Below are positions 23,274 to 36,086 of a DNA stretch of 46,657 bases, one piece after another (position 1 is the stretch's first letter; the number at the start of each line of letters is the position of its first letter). The notes below the pieces were generated by a model. That model ran no database searches, was not told the origin of the DNA, and saw only the letters and a program-made list of their open reading frames with translations. This DNA is from Phoronis australis (taxonomy: Eukaryota; Phoronida; Phoronidae). The translations under genes were made by a program, and so were the position numbers. The stretch lies in the NCBI GenBank assembly GCA_002633005.1, contig NMRA01000315.1:405806-452462 (forward strand), written 5' to 3'.

Positions 23274-24520
23274 ATGCTCTATTAGTGGTGACTATGCCAA
23301 GGATTGGAGTACTATCAGTGTTGGCTGATTAGTGGCTGAAGTGGGCATTGTCTAGTTTTATGATGTGTATCTGTTTCCATGGAAACAATGTTGTGTTAGT
23401 GGAACTTCACTGATTTGTTTCAGTTGTGCATACATTGGATGTTGTCTATAATTTGAGTATGAAATTAACAAAAATCAAAATTAAATTGCCACTTCAATAT
23501 AAAAACAGAATGAACTAAAAAAATGAAACCTGCCAGATCGGTACTCACATGGCAATCAAACAGCCATAATTTTCATACTGAGGCTGTTAAATATTTAACC
23601 ATTATTCGAAAAGTCTGACTGTTTTATTTCAACTTAGCTGGAATCTTGACTACTTTTATTGGACAATTTGGGAATGGAGTCATTTCATTTGCTGTCTAAA
23701 TTTGATCTCTGTTTTCATTGGACGGAAATCTGTACCGCGTGCTGTGCATTTTTGGTTGTGGACTTTCAAATAAATATATTCACATTGCTTTCGAAACTCT
23801 TGTGTCAAGCGCGTTTGATATGAAGTTGTCAAATCTCTCATTCCACAACAAGCACAAAGTGTGGCTATTGTTAAGTTTGCCAATAAAAGCTGGATATAAA
23901 TCATTAAAGCCACACACAGCTCAATCGTCTAAGCTGTGAGAACCAGCTTTTCGAAACAATTTGCTGGATACAAGGAAAAGTTTTGCCTAGTAATCTCCAC
24001 TTTGGTCCAATTGAATTTCTCACGGTGCAAAATTTGATTTGAAATGCATTGAAGGCATTTCGTGTATTTTTATGCATGTCCGCCTTTAAAAATATCTTTC
24101 AATTGCACATTATTTTCTAGTTGCACCATCACCCCACTTCTGATACTTACACTTGCTTAGTACATAATACATTTAATCACCACTTAACTTCATTCCATTA
24201 AAAACAAATTCTGGTTGCAAGTTCAATTTTCAGTTTGTGATTTTCTTCTAGATTTGTGCAACACCGCATGGAAAGGAACTGCTTAAAATTGGTGGAAAGC
24301 CCCCAAGTAAATTAATTTTCTGACATTTGAACTGTGTGACAAACCTGGGTGGATACTAGAAAGTTAACCAATCGCCCTGCAGGAATAGAGCACAATGTGT
24401 ATTTTCCCCGAGCCAGATTGAGCGGCCTTGATGAGTTACATGTATGAGAGGTAACAAGTACTATTAACATCACGGTAAAATATCAGTAAGTAAGGACACA
24501 ACATGTCAGATATATTAAAT

Positions 24521-24526
24521 TTTATT
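24521..24526 (-). terminator. Candidate poly(A) signal of the VOPP1-like gene
   Basis: TTTATT on the plus strand reads AATAAA on the minus strand, about 1.94 kb after the stop codon at 26464. It is the only canonical hexamer I found between the stop and this point, so it gives a 3' UTR of about 1.9 kb. Confidence 0.5.
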
Positions 24527-26463
24527 TTCTCTATATTTTTCATACATAATACACAGTACAAAAATTAAGCTTTGCCATGTCCATGTTCTGTACCATAGCT
24601 ACCAACAGGTGATATTTTGAAAAAAAAATGTTGGCATTCACACCAACCTTGGTTTTGGCAATTAAACAAAAACCAAATACCTTATATGGTATGGCACAAT
24701 ATTCCATAATGTTTCAGACATGTATGACATATGGCCTCAGCTTTTACAATAAATATACAACAAATCAGTCCACGACAATCAATCCTGTATACAGCTCAAG
24801 CAGGAATGAATGGCACAATATACAAAACAAACATCTCAATGGGAGATTTTCAAACAGCAATGCGGCAATTGATAATGTGGGACCAGATATTAGTGGGCCC
24901 TAAAGGACAGGGAGCCAATTAATAACTTATGTTTAATAAAAAAAGCATCACGTCTAAACACATACACTGTAAAAGGGTCGTCACCAAGTCAATCTGCTAT
25001 CCTATGCCACCCGCAAAGACCAAGTAATTCCTGCTACAGCTAGGTCACCAGTCCCATTTGATCAGCCTCATTGCATCCTGAAAGTCTCCCATTCTCTTTT
25101 GTTTCATTTCAAGTGACAACATATCAGTAATCATCACAAATCTCAAGCTGTAGTAATAAAGCATAATAATCAACAACCTTTAAACTTTCTCATCAACCGT
25201 TGTTACTTAATTGGGATCAACAAGTTGTTGTTACAACATAAAACCAACATATGTTTGGTAGACAACCAAATGGAATGCATGTTATATCACAGATAACTAC
25301 ACTAACTAGCAAGGACAGGTTCAAACAACAAAACTAGGGATATGCTCATTCCACTATTAAAAGTTTACATTATCCGAATAAAATGAAGTGGTATAAACCA
25401 GTAGTATTAACTGTGAATGTGCTCAATCAAAATATAAACTTCTTTAAAAATATACATGTCAAAACCACATATGGCAGGATTCTCTGTTGAAGTGAAAACC
25501 ACCAAACCAACGAACAAAGCCACAGATTGAAGCTATTCATGAACTTTACTTCTGCCATAGTAACACTAGTATCACTCAGCATGATTAAGAACTCTGACAA
25601 TAAAAAATCTTTGAAACTGTTGCCATAACAACACTCACGTTTTTTAAGGTGTCGTCATGATGAAAAGGTTCGATGTACAGCACTTGATACAAAAGTGTAT
25701 TTTCAATAAAATAAAAATTTTCAAGACTTACAAACTGCAAAAACTGAAGAAAAGCACAACACAACATATACAAAAACATAACATGTAACTCTTAAAAATA
25801 TAAATGTTAAAACTCAAATAAAAACTTTTAAAAACAGCCTTAAAATATGATGTATATTGTTTTCTCGTTTCACAAACCATTTTCTCAAAAATCAAAAAAC
25901 TCAACAAACCAAGTGAATCATCAGACTGTGAAGTTTAATGAACTTAATAAATTAACACTTTGTTGTGCGTGCCACTTGATTTCTAACCTGCAGACCTAAA
26001 GCACTTTAATACTATCATCATGGTATATATCATTTGAAAGATAATAATATTAAGATTGCTTGATACCTTCTAACATTACCACGGGTTACTTTGCATAGGC
26101 GGTACAAATATATGAAAAACACCTGGTCCTTTTCCCTTTTTAAACCCAATAACCTGATTGTGAATCGCTACGAAATAGAAATTTTTCAAAATCATGAGAA
26201 ATGGTATCATGAATGATGTCCTGAAGATGGCAGCACTGTTACACAGACGTGTCTCAAATGATGTAATTTTAACAAGTTTTTTACGCAGAGTTCAAACAAA
26301 AACTTACTTACAACTGGTTGCAAGTCTCCGTTTCGAAACTGTGTAAAATAAGTGGTACTAAATTTTAAGTGAAACAAGTCTGCAGAGCTTTAGGAAATCC
26401 ATATGTAGATCACGTGAAGATATCAATTTGACAAACTAAGTCTTGGATCACGCCCGCTGATGT
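24527..26463 (-). other. Probable 3' UTR of the VOPP1-like gene
   Basis: There is no splice-supported coding exon here. The stretch is AT-rich and continuous from the stop codon to the candidate poly(A) signal. Short open frames on either strand show no family resemblance. Assignment as UTR is inferred from position. Confidence 0.45.
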
Positions 26464-29400
26464 CTAGTAAGGGTTGTAGGGTGGCGCAAGCACCGGTCCT
26501 GGGGCAACTGGAACTTGACCTGACATGGCGGGGTACGGACCTGGATTGTCATAGGCTGAAAGAACAATTACGACAAGTTATTCTGAAGTACTCATTGTGA
26601 AGCACAAAACCATGCATCAGTGACCTAAAATGGAAAACTGTATTATTGCCAGGTCTTATTAATGCAAATACAGTGTCAGAGGTCAAACCTAACAAGATAT
26701 AACATCAACTTGGGTGTTAATTGATTAGCAACACAGCATTTGTTTCTCACCCATTCAACACAGTGCTTGTTTATCACCCATTCCACTCATCCTCATTTGC
26801 TTAACACACTACAACAAGTAGTTTTTAATAAGTAAAAGTTGTGTTTACAACTAAAGGGAACCACTCATAAGCTTGTGAGAAAAAAAAACAAATTAAAAAG
26901 TTACTGCGACTTCAAAGCAATGCGCAAGATGCTGGTTTTTCAAAGCTACTTTGTGGAACGATGGTTGTGGTAACAAGTCATGATGTTGGCTACAAGCTGC
27001 CACAAAGCATAAGGTACAATGCAGAATTCCTAGCGTAAGACTCATAGATAAAACATCACTACTAGGCAGTCTCTTCAGTGACTTGGCACTGTAAAGCCAG
27101 GCAAATGACAAAAATTAACAAGAGACTCTATGTCGCACTGTTGTGTATTACCTGTGTAGACAATAGGATTCCAGACTGAGGCAAGGTAAGAGAAAGACAA
27201 GCAACAATTATAAATCATGGCTTAATAGTTCCAGCCAGAATAATTTGACACAATATCAACCTCTTTTTTCAAGGAAAAGATGATTTTGAAATAAATGGCA
27301 AAACATATTTCTAAATATTACAGTTTTTGCGTTTCAATGTTTGCTACCTTGAAACATGTACATATGCTCTAGTTTATAGAATAAATGACTGAAGACCCTT
27401 GCAACACAATCACAAATTAGTGTTGCTATTTATCGGAGGAATATGCATTTTAGGGACATTTTATTATTTCATTATGCCCACGAAATCAGTCTGAATTAGT
27501 GGCAAAAACCCAGAAGCAAACCAAAAATAGGACTTTGTTGAAGAAAAAATATCCACTTTTTGAAAACTACTGTCCATGCTGAATTTTCTCTTTGTTGGGT
27601 ATTCTCGTCAATGAGTTAAAGAAAGGATATGCTCTGCAATTTCATTGTTTTTGGTAATCCTAAGTTCCCCATGCTGATGTTAAGTAATCACAAAGCAAGG
27701 CGGCCAATTTCATTCCCACACAGGAGATGGACTTTCAGTACACCTGGGACGTGATATCTATCGGTCCAGACCTAACACTTTTTACTCATCTGGCGTACAG
27801 TAGTTTTGAAAATCAGCTGGACAACATCCAAATTTAAGACAATTTTGACTTTACTGCAACTAAGTTTTCATTTCTTTGTGGCTGGAGCCGGTTGATGATT
27901 CTCGCTAAATCTCAACAAGATCTCAGCAGGTGTTGGTCCAGCTGATTTGTCAAAATCTCGCCAGCTTACTGGCAAGTACATTACTCCACAAGTGAACAAT
28001 GCACAGGTAGGCACAATAATGTACCACTCTTGACTACAATTCGACCAAAATGCTACATTATCTTGTCATAAGTTCGACTAAGCTACCAGTTTGTAACTGT
28101 TTGGTGGAGTCTGACACAATTCTTCCGCAGTTTGTTTAGTTTATTGTGAAAAATACAGTACTGGTCTGTAACTTGTAGTATTGAGTGAGGCAAAAACGTA
28201 TTTAAAGAGTTAAAACTTTCATTGCTGCAGTAGTACCGGTCAAAATTTGTCAACTATCTGAAAACTACTAAACTCTATCTGGTGACTGTCAACAAAGTGT
28301 TACTCACATGAATAGCCAGGCGGATATGTGGGTGAACTGTAATTGAAGTGAGGTTGAGACTGTGTTGGCTTGTAATCCGTCATTGGTTGTGTATAAGCAG
28401 GTGGAGCACCACTAGGAGCACCGTAGGGAGGAGGCTGGACAGGGGGATGGTTGACTGGCATCCCTGCAAAAGAAAATAAAATGGATCAGTGGGTCATTAC
28501 ATATGCACTGGTGGAAATCATACAAACACCCTCTTTGTGATCTCAATAGACTGAGAACAAAAAGCTGTTCACCATTGTGGAGGTTTATGGGATAAAAGTC
28601 CAATGTGAGCTGAATAATTTACAGGCCTGACAGCAGTTTCATTAGCACCACATGGCCATTTTCAAGTTTCTTGTTAGTTTGTTGTGTGTGCTTGACATAA
28701 AAGTGTCATGGATATTGAAGGTCATCTGGTCATTCCACGGCATTAACTTCAAAAGTGCTGTGCAAACTGACTTTACAAACTTAAGGTCTTTGAAAATAAG
28801 TTAACAAATTTTGAACAAAGTTAGGACCAGTGCGGTATCTGTCACAGACCATATGACTGTGATCTACACAATTTTGGAATTCTGCCACAAACTGAACAAC
28901 TTGATGTACTAATTTTCTTTGAAAAGGTGCATTGTTGGCGCATATGTAAAGCAATTTGTGCACATGACAAAATTGCAACACTTGTCAAACCAGTGTTTGA
29001 AACGGCCACCTTTATTGAACGTGTATGTTTCATTGATGACCAAGTCAGGTTATCAAGCGGATATGGATTGGGCAAATCATCAGGACCTAGATTAAAAATC
29101 AGGATCTGGAACATTACTACAGTTTTTGCAACAGAAAATATGACCCGATCTAAATATGTCAAATACACATGGCTATCCAAAACATCCAAAACTTAGCACT
29201 TAATAACAATATCAGGGTGACCAGACATTTACCCCAATCATCAATTCTAGTTAGCACCCATGGAGGTGCATTATGGTATCATTTACTGCAATAGTCAAAA
29301 TAAAACCGCAGCTGACAATACACAAGTGCTGTTCATAAGTGACCAGTAGGGAAAAAGCTTGTGTTTTGGGAGCTCAAAATTTTTGTTCAACATAGATATT

Positions 29401-32400
29401 TTAATTCCTTACAAAGAGCTAAAAATCACACATTTTAACTCGGGATGTGCATACATAACAAATCATTCAGTGAAAATTTTTAAAAGTGGAATAAGTGGTG
29501 AACAAAATGTAGGAGAATGGTACACAATAACATGTGACCCATGTGCCTGTACTGACCACTTGTAGTAGTTGACGACACTGTTACGTTGGTCGACGTGACT
29601 GTCATTGAGGGGTTGGTGGAAACAACCCGCACATTCCTGTTCTTGTAGCGCTTCTTAAGCCATACGCTGCAGCCAATCACAATAAAGACGATCAGCCAGG
29701 CTATACCAAACCTGTGGTTGAACATCACCAAAAACAAATGAGAATAGAGTTCATCAAGCACAACAATTTAAAGCACAGCAAAATAAGCATGTAACCAAGC
29801 CTCACAATCCTTGTTTTATAAATGTCAATGATCAGTCAGGGTCAGTCCAAGTTTAATTGTTGAAAATGAAAAGAGTTGGAGTCATTTAAATTGCCAATGT
29901 GAACCTGCCCAAATCTGTTGGGGTTTCAGAGACTTAGGAAAAGCGTACAATTTTATTTGAAGCGTGGCTATAAACACGTGTTGCCAAAGAAGCGAACTTT
30001 TGATTACTTTTGACTACTTACATGTATAACACTGGTCATTCCTTGAGCAGATGAGAAGTCGATTCCTGGGTTTGCCAAGAACTGACAGTTTGTTATTCTT
30101 TTCGACTATACTCTGACCACAAAATGACGTGTCGTGACAAGACATCTTGTGGAACCTGGTCTCGAGCAATAATGAACTGTCAGATTTTCCAAGGTCTAAA
30201 ATCACCTCCCATTTGTCCAAGCTGGACCAATGTAACACTACACTCATAATGGTGAAAGGTGTAATTTTGTGTGATGGAATGTAAATTTATAGCCACTTCA
30301 AGAAGCTCTTATACAATGTGCTCCTGAATCAATGAGCAAGTGATATTCCATTAGATTCAAGGAAAATCTCTTATGATTTCCTGTGCTTTCCCTGATGAAT
30401 GAGAACCATGTATAATGCTCTTGGTTGTTGTTCAACCTAATTTGAAGATGTGGGCTCTAGCATCTATAATAGCAACTGTGACTACGACAACAAGAGACGT
30501 TATCATCGGTAACATTACAGTGAAAGGTGGGAGCCAAAAAGCCCAACATAGCTTAATTCAACTTTAGTGTACAGTTGCCTGCACTATAAGGCGTTGCAGT
30601 TTTCACTAAATCAATGATGGAAACTGAAAGCAACATGATATAATTTGAGACAGACAATGCACATGGAAATTATAGCAATCGTGACTCTATAGATGGGTAA
30701 TAGCAAAATATTGATTTTTAAATAAAAGAAAGAGAATCACTTCAGAATTACTACAACCCTTTCTGATATGCAAGCATTTAGTAATATATTAATACCAACA
30801 CAGACAAAGAATTCACAAACAAGCCCAGGGTGATTTTTTTCAGATATTGAAAACATGTAAACAACAATGTTATCCTAAGCAATTTATGACCGTGAGTTAA
30901 ATGACTTTCGTAGCATAGAAACACGTTAGCTTCTTTCATTCAAATCTAACAAAACCTGCCTTTCGATTGGACTATTTGGTAACATTTATGTTTCCAGATA
31001 ACAAACTTGATCCAAAAACAGTAGTACCCATAATGTTGTTCACAATGCACCATCAAAATGGATGTTAAACCTCTCAAATTTCTTTTCCACACACACACAG
31101 CATAAAGAAGGCACAGTTAAAAGTCTTACCAAAAGTACCACAGCCCCGACACACAGTAATAGTAGCCACTGTAGTTATTATAACAGGCATTTGATACCTG
31201 AAAAGAAATTACAGCATGAACTTTGAAACATAGACAAGACCCTAACCAGCTTAACTTTTTGATGAAAAGGAAATTTTAGCACTTATTCGTTTCAGAATAA
31301 AGACGCATGATTTCACCGAGATTGCCCAATTTCTAAAAACAAGAAATTGTCTATAACGAACTTGTAAATTAGTCTGCTACTTACGAAAGTGTGGCCTGGA
31401 ATATGCCATGCAAATTAGTAGCTAGTGGAATTATGAAATGGAATCTGCTACTTCCGGGAGAAAATTTCACATATGACTACAGCTGGAACTTACATCGAAC
31501 TTGATCTCCGAGAAAAAATTATGATTTTTAGAATGTTCACAGTAAATCATGATAACAAATAGTATTACACAAAAACATGTGATAAAAAAGTTCCATCGTT
31601 AGCAGCAACCAACCATTAAAAAATAGAAACTGACAATTTTGGCAATAATTTTAGTACAACGTAAGTAGAAAATTAATCACCATAACTATATATCTGTCAG
31701 GTTCCACCAGTGTCATCTGACAAGTTTTGCATAATTCTAGGCAGCTTATAATTTGAATATTTTGGAAAACCAAAAGTTAGCCGATTGATAATCACTAAAA
31801 ATTGAAACACTCTGCAGTGGGACATTTTAGGATACTGGGGACATCCTTACACTGGACCTTAAGGTTATCTCAAACCATTTATATTTTAGTGGCCTCCATT
31901 CTAACTCGTAAATCAAAACACTAGGCTTTGTCAACTAGTAGACAGAAAAAATACCAAGGAATGTGAAAATATTTATATTGATGTTCCAATATTTTATGTT
32001 AACATCTTTTTAAGTCAAAATTTCATTTTTAAGAAAAGTACATTCACAGCAAAATAACCACCTCGGTCGATTTTAAAATGAAAACTTCACCAGTTACCTC
32101 AGTCTTTTCGTTTGGTTTCTATGACAAATCAACTCGAAAAACGTAAAGTATCTTTGTTAAAAATAGCAGTCGTATTTGTCTTTGTTACATTATGCAAAAA
32201 CTAGGCTTTTACATCGAAAATCCTAATAGTGATTTTGAGATTGATGAATAAGTATAGTTAAGTGTGTAAAGTTTCAGCGAAATCCACTGAGCCACTTTCG
32301 AGAACTTGTGTTCCTAAGTTCAAATTAAGTTGATTTGCTGAAGCTGAGTTAAGTTGATTAAATCATGAAAGGTAAACGTCTCAAGTCCTACGGTTAATTA

Positions 32401-33396
32401 TTCGGTGAAAACTTGTTTTCGGTCAATACCTGTACACACCTAAGCTGCTTTCATTATTTCAACATTCACGTGCAATGCCATCTGAATTTGCAGTGCATTA
32501 ATTAACTCGCTGGATACGAGTCGTAGCTCTGCGTTTACAACACGATTCGACTAAAATAAGGTTAATTCTCAAATCGGGGGAAATTCACTGAATTGGGAGA
32601 ATTTCACCACTTATCAGAATATTGCTGGCTTAATTGAAGCTGCATTTCCTTCCACACACTCAAAAATTAATTTTTGTTATTAATTCTCAGAAAAGGTGAT
32701 TTGGTGAATGGTCAATTACGGTTAAAAAGGACATTTTACACTGTTCTGAGAGGTTTGTTGTAACTTGGTTTGATTGTAGAATATTGCCAATGGTATATGC
32801 CATAGTTGATTTACAAAACTGTTAGGTTATATTGCCTATAAGAACTGAAGAGGTGATCAGTCGGCAAAATCAAACTGACCTTGTCATTGCAAGTAGTTTT
32901 TTGCATGGTGTGGACCTTGAATTTTTCCGATTTTATACATTTTCAACCTAAACACTTAGTAAAATTCATTCCCACAACTGGGAGAAATTCTCCAGGACTC
33001 TCAAGAGAATTTTATCTCCAATTGGAGAATTTACCCAATTTGATAACCTAGCTGCTTCTAATTTAGCCCATTATGTGTAGTTGACATGGATAGATAGGAT
33101 TGGGTTGGGGAAAACCACAGTCTACACTTTGCCTTTGCATTGTGCCATTGTGATATCCTAATCCTAGTGCTCAGGCGAATACTAGAAACCAAGCAACGCA
33201 ACAACAAGTGAACCAGTGCATTGGAAAAGCTTGGAAATTAATACACATCAAGAGAAGAAATAAGTTAATTGGTTCACCTTTGGTACCTCTGTAAATGCAG
33301 CAATACATTCAAACTAATATAACGGTTATTGTTTACCTGAAGAAGACTTAAGAAAAGGATAAGTAGGAGCTGGTGCTGCCAAGGATGTGGCGACAT
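26464..33396 (-). CDS. VOPP1/WBP1-like PPxY single-pass membrane protein; 5 exons, 176 aa
   Basis: Coding exons (minus strand, in order) are 33396-33337, 31197-31130, 29711-29557, 28463-28308 and 26555-26464. All phases match, giving 531 nt with stop. Residues 1-20 are a signal peptide (MSPHPWQHQLLLILFLSLLQ). Residues 21-43 form a tiny ectodomain with only two Cys (C25, C35), a Tyr-rich YSGYYYC and the LWYFW motif (39-43) that marks VOPP1 and WBP1 proteins just before the membrane. The membrane segment is about 44-61, followed by KKR. A Ser/Thr-rich stretch (74-95) leads to a Pro/Tyr-rich tail with PPxY motifs at 105-108 (PPPY), 115-118 (PPAY) and 142-145 (PPGY), ending APPYNPY. Known for the family: PPxY tails bind WW domains, chiefly NEDD4-type ubiquitin ligases, and VOPP1 sits on late endosomes and lysosomes. 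VOPP1 and WBP1 have more ectodomain cysteines, so this is a reduced relative. Shisa-like membership is the alternative. Confidence 0.88.
32005..32090 (+). repeat. Dispersed repeat fragment, copy B
   Basis: It matches 16161-16256 over its whole length with small differences (CTTTTTAAGTCAAAATTTCAT to GAAAACTTCAC when read without the leading base). Both copies lie in introns of host genes. The family is unknown. Confidence 0.65.
32560..33048. repeat. Probable MITE with imperfect inverted ends
   Basis: The left end begins GGTTAATTCTCAAATCGGGG. The right end, read as complement, begins GGTTATCAAATTGGGTAAAT. Both ends continue with AATTC-TCC/GGGAGAATT-type motifs repeated in both orientations. 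The length is about 490 bp. I could not define a target duplication, so the class is open. Confidence 0.4.
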
Positions 33397-33412
33397 TTCG
33401 TTATTAGTCTTT

Positions 33413-33423
33413 TGCGCATGCGC
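33413..33423 (-). promoter_or_regulatory. NRF1-type palindrome at the VOPP1-like promoter
   Basis: TGCGCATGCGC is the core of the NRF1 site, typical of TATA-less animal promoters. It lies 17-27 bases upstream of the start codon at 33396, in a locally GC-richer stretch that includes CACCTTTCACCTGGCGG. It is probably at or just before the transcription start, which would make the 5' UTR very short. The assignment is by motif only. Confidence 0.55.
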
Positions 33424-34198
33424 CTCACCTTTCACCTGGCGGAAAATTAAATAAATATCGCCAAGCTTACGACTGAGGGGGGACTGGGAGGTACAATGTA
33501 GTTGGCTCGAGGCCAGACAAAACGCTTGCTCTTTCTTAAAATGTACGACAATATCTCTCGTAATCCAGTCCCGAAGTTTTGTTTTTTCTAGTTAAGTTCT
33601 ATTATTAGTCCTAATGGACTCTACCCAGCAAGATCGCGGGTTCTAATAAGGAAACTCATTAGATAAAACATATCTTGAATTACGCCAAGAACTTGAAGAG
33701 ATATTAAACTTAAGTTTTTATTGAAATTTTGTCTTAATTTTGACTAACGTACCTAACTACTGCCTGACTAAGGAAGTCTTAGACTTTTAAAGTCAAAAAT
33801 GAACTTACCGTCATAAGCCAGTTTCGCATGCCAGACGCTTGCAGAGAGTTGTTTTTTTGTGTGAATGCACCGCCGGGTCAGTGACATTATAATGACAGGT
33901 GACTGTGAGGCTACATGCGCGCACCCAAGGGGGGGGGGGGGGNGGTCTGCGCCCGGCCTGAGAGACAAGAACTTGAAGTCCAAGAAAATGGGACTAACTT
34001 CGCAAACGTGCACTTGCTCGGAGAGTGGTGCACCCGATTTTTTTAAGTTATTTTTAGTCTTCCAGCTCTTTTAATTGTTAGCAAAAGATTCACAACGTCA
34101 GGAATTCGAGCCACTCAATATTGAAGGCTGCGTGCGCGCATGGGCCCGGGCTAGCTCGATAGCCCCCTTTCCGAGTCAGTGATGCGACAGCCGAGTTC
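33424..34198. other. Intergenic DNA with a poly-G tract
   Basis: No exon is supported. A run of about 14 G broken by an N (33929-33945) marks an unresolved homopolymer, flanked by ATGCGCGC/TCTGCGCCC. Nothing else was recognised. Confidence 0.5.
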
Positions 34199-36086
34199 TT
34201 AAAGGAGAATGCCACCCGATTTAATTAGTCTTTTTTGCCGTCTTAATCGGTCTATCTCCGCTTCGCCTCGCATACGGTCGACCTTACCTTGCCAAGAGGT
34301 GTCGCGTTAACCTGTGAGGAAGGTGAGAAATGACGCTAGCGACGTCAGTGGTTCATAAGCAGAGTGAATGTCGCTACGTTGCGATGCATCGTTCCTGCTT
34401 CAGTGTCTGAACTAAGCACCTGCCAGAAAAGCGGGTATATCNNNNNNNNNNNNNNNNNNNNNNNNNNNNNNNNNNNNNNNNNNNNNNNNNNNNNNNNNNN
34501 NNNNNNNNNNNNNNNNNNNNNNNNNNNNNNNNNNNNNNNNNNNNNNNNNNNNNNNNNNNNNNNNNNNNNNNNNNNNNNNNNNNNNNNNNNNNNNNNNNNN
34601 NNNNNNNNNNNNNNNNNNNNNNNNNNNNNNNNNNNNNNNNNNNNNNNNNNNNNNNNNNNNNNNNNNNNNNNNNNNNNNNNNNNNNNNNNNNNNNNNNNNN
34701 NNNNNNNNNNNNNNNNNNNNNNNNNNNNNNNNNNNNNNNNNNNNNNNNNNNNNNNNNNNNNNNNNNNNNNNNNNNNNNNNNNNNNNNNNNNNNNNNNNNN
34801 NNNNNNNNNNNNNNNNNNNNNNNNNNNNNNNNNNNNNNNNNNNNNNNNNNNNNNNNNNNNNNNNNNNNNNNNNNNNNNNNNNNNNNNNNNNNNNNNNNNN
34901 NNNNNNNNNNNNNNNNNNNNNNNNNNNNNNNNNNNNNNNNNNNNNNNNNNNNNNNNNNNNNNNNNNNNNNNNNNNNNNNNNNNNNNNNNNNNNNNNNNNN
35001 NNNNNNNNNNNNNNNNNNNNNNNNNNNNNNNNNNNNNNNNNNNNNNNNNNNNNNNNNNNNNNNNNNNNNNNNNNNNNNNNNNNNNNNNNNNNNNNNNNNN
35101 NNNNNNNNNNNNNNNNNNNNNNNNNNNNNNNNNNNNNNNNNNNNNNNNNNNNNNNNNNNNNNNNNNNNNNNNNNNNNNNNNNNNNNNNNNNNNNNNNNNN
35201 NNNNNNNNNNNNNNNNNNNNNNNNNNNNNNNNNNNNNNNNNNNNNNNNNNNNNNNNNNNNNNNNNNNNNNNNNNNNNNNNNNNNNNNNNNNNNNNNNNNN
35301 NNNNNNNCCGGTACAACTTCTACCCTGACGGTTCTGTGGCCCGGCCAAAGCGAAACCTGAATTCGAGACCTCCGATCGACGAGAAAGTAGATTTGCAGTT
35401 TCGTGGCTAATTCACCAACATAATCAGGTGCACACTACTTTGGCTCGCTAGTATAGTATTTTCTTATCTGGGAGTTTAGTTTCCACTGAACTTTGGTTGG
35501 TTTATGTTCGTGTTGTCTGATCAGTTTCCGAGCTCACTATACTGGCCGGGATAACGCCGGAGTCAATCCGGCCGGCCGCGACGGACCTGGTCGGGCTCCG
35601 AGCCACTGCCAGGATAACAAGCGTTTTGTGTTTAGAACTCAAAAAATCACAAGTAAAAACAACACAGATCTAGGTTCTCCTGTGTGTATCTCACGGAAAA
35701 TACTTCGAAACTATCTCCGAACAGACCCCAAACTCCTGCTACCGCGGACCTTATTGGCCTGCCGAACTTTGTAGGCTACGGTGTGTCCAAATACTAATAA
35801 ATCCGTAAGAGCGAAATATAACAACACGTTTTCATAAGAAATCGGTGTATTTTTAAGGGTTTTACATCGAAGTTGGATGATTTATTGGTGTTAAACGATG
35901 ACTTCAAGCGATAAGCTGACAACAGTAACCCGTGTTGTGAACTGCCGAACACTGTGCGTGTGAAACCGATGACGTCATTGGATAATTTCAACACCTCCGT
36001 CTGCCGTAAGGGGTCAGGTAACGCAACCGTACGTGTCGTAAATTGATACAAATTAGGTTATTTTTTTGTGTGGCATGCTCCTTTAA
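34199..36086. mobile_element. TTAA-flanked piggyBac-like non-autonomous transposon, copy 2
   Basis: It has the same ends as copy 1 (TTAA-AGGAGAATGCCACCC and TGGCATGCTCCT-TTAA) and the same orientation. The first 240 bases match copy 1 from 19211. The segment after the gap (35308-36086) matches 20938-21707 closely, with base changes and small indels, for example GGTAACGCAACC and CTCTTACGGATTTATT on the complement. The middle is an 866-N gap, so the true length and the presence of the nested structure are unknown. No transposase frame is seen in the sequenced part. The two copies probably come from one family that moved independently. Confidence 0.85.
34442..35307. other. Assembly gap (866 N) inside transposon copy 2
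   Basis: The run of N falls entirely within the TTAA element. Copy 1 has about 1.49 kb at the corresponding place, so the gap size is either an estimate or this copy lacks part of the interior. Confidence 0.95.

Larger units (their letters stand above)
31198..33336 (-). other. Intron 1 of the VOPP1-like gene, with repeat insertions
   Basis: The intron runs from donor CAG|GTAAAC to acceptor CTTTTCAG, both on the minus strand, and joins phase 0 to phase 0. It holds copy B of a dispersed repeat (32005-32090) and an inverted-repeat element (about 32560-33048). No additional exon was recognised. Confidence 0.7.

Noticed and set aside
29480-29761. 93-codon minus-strand frame
   Set aside because: Only 29557-29711 is coding, as exon 3 of the VOPP1-like gene. 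The flanks are intron.
34345-35410. Long open frames across 34345-35410
   Set aside because: They consist mostly of translated N bases within transposon copy 2.
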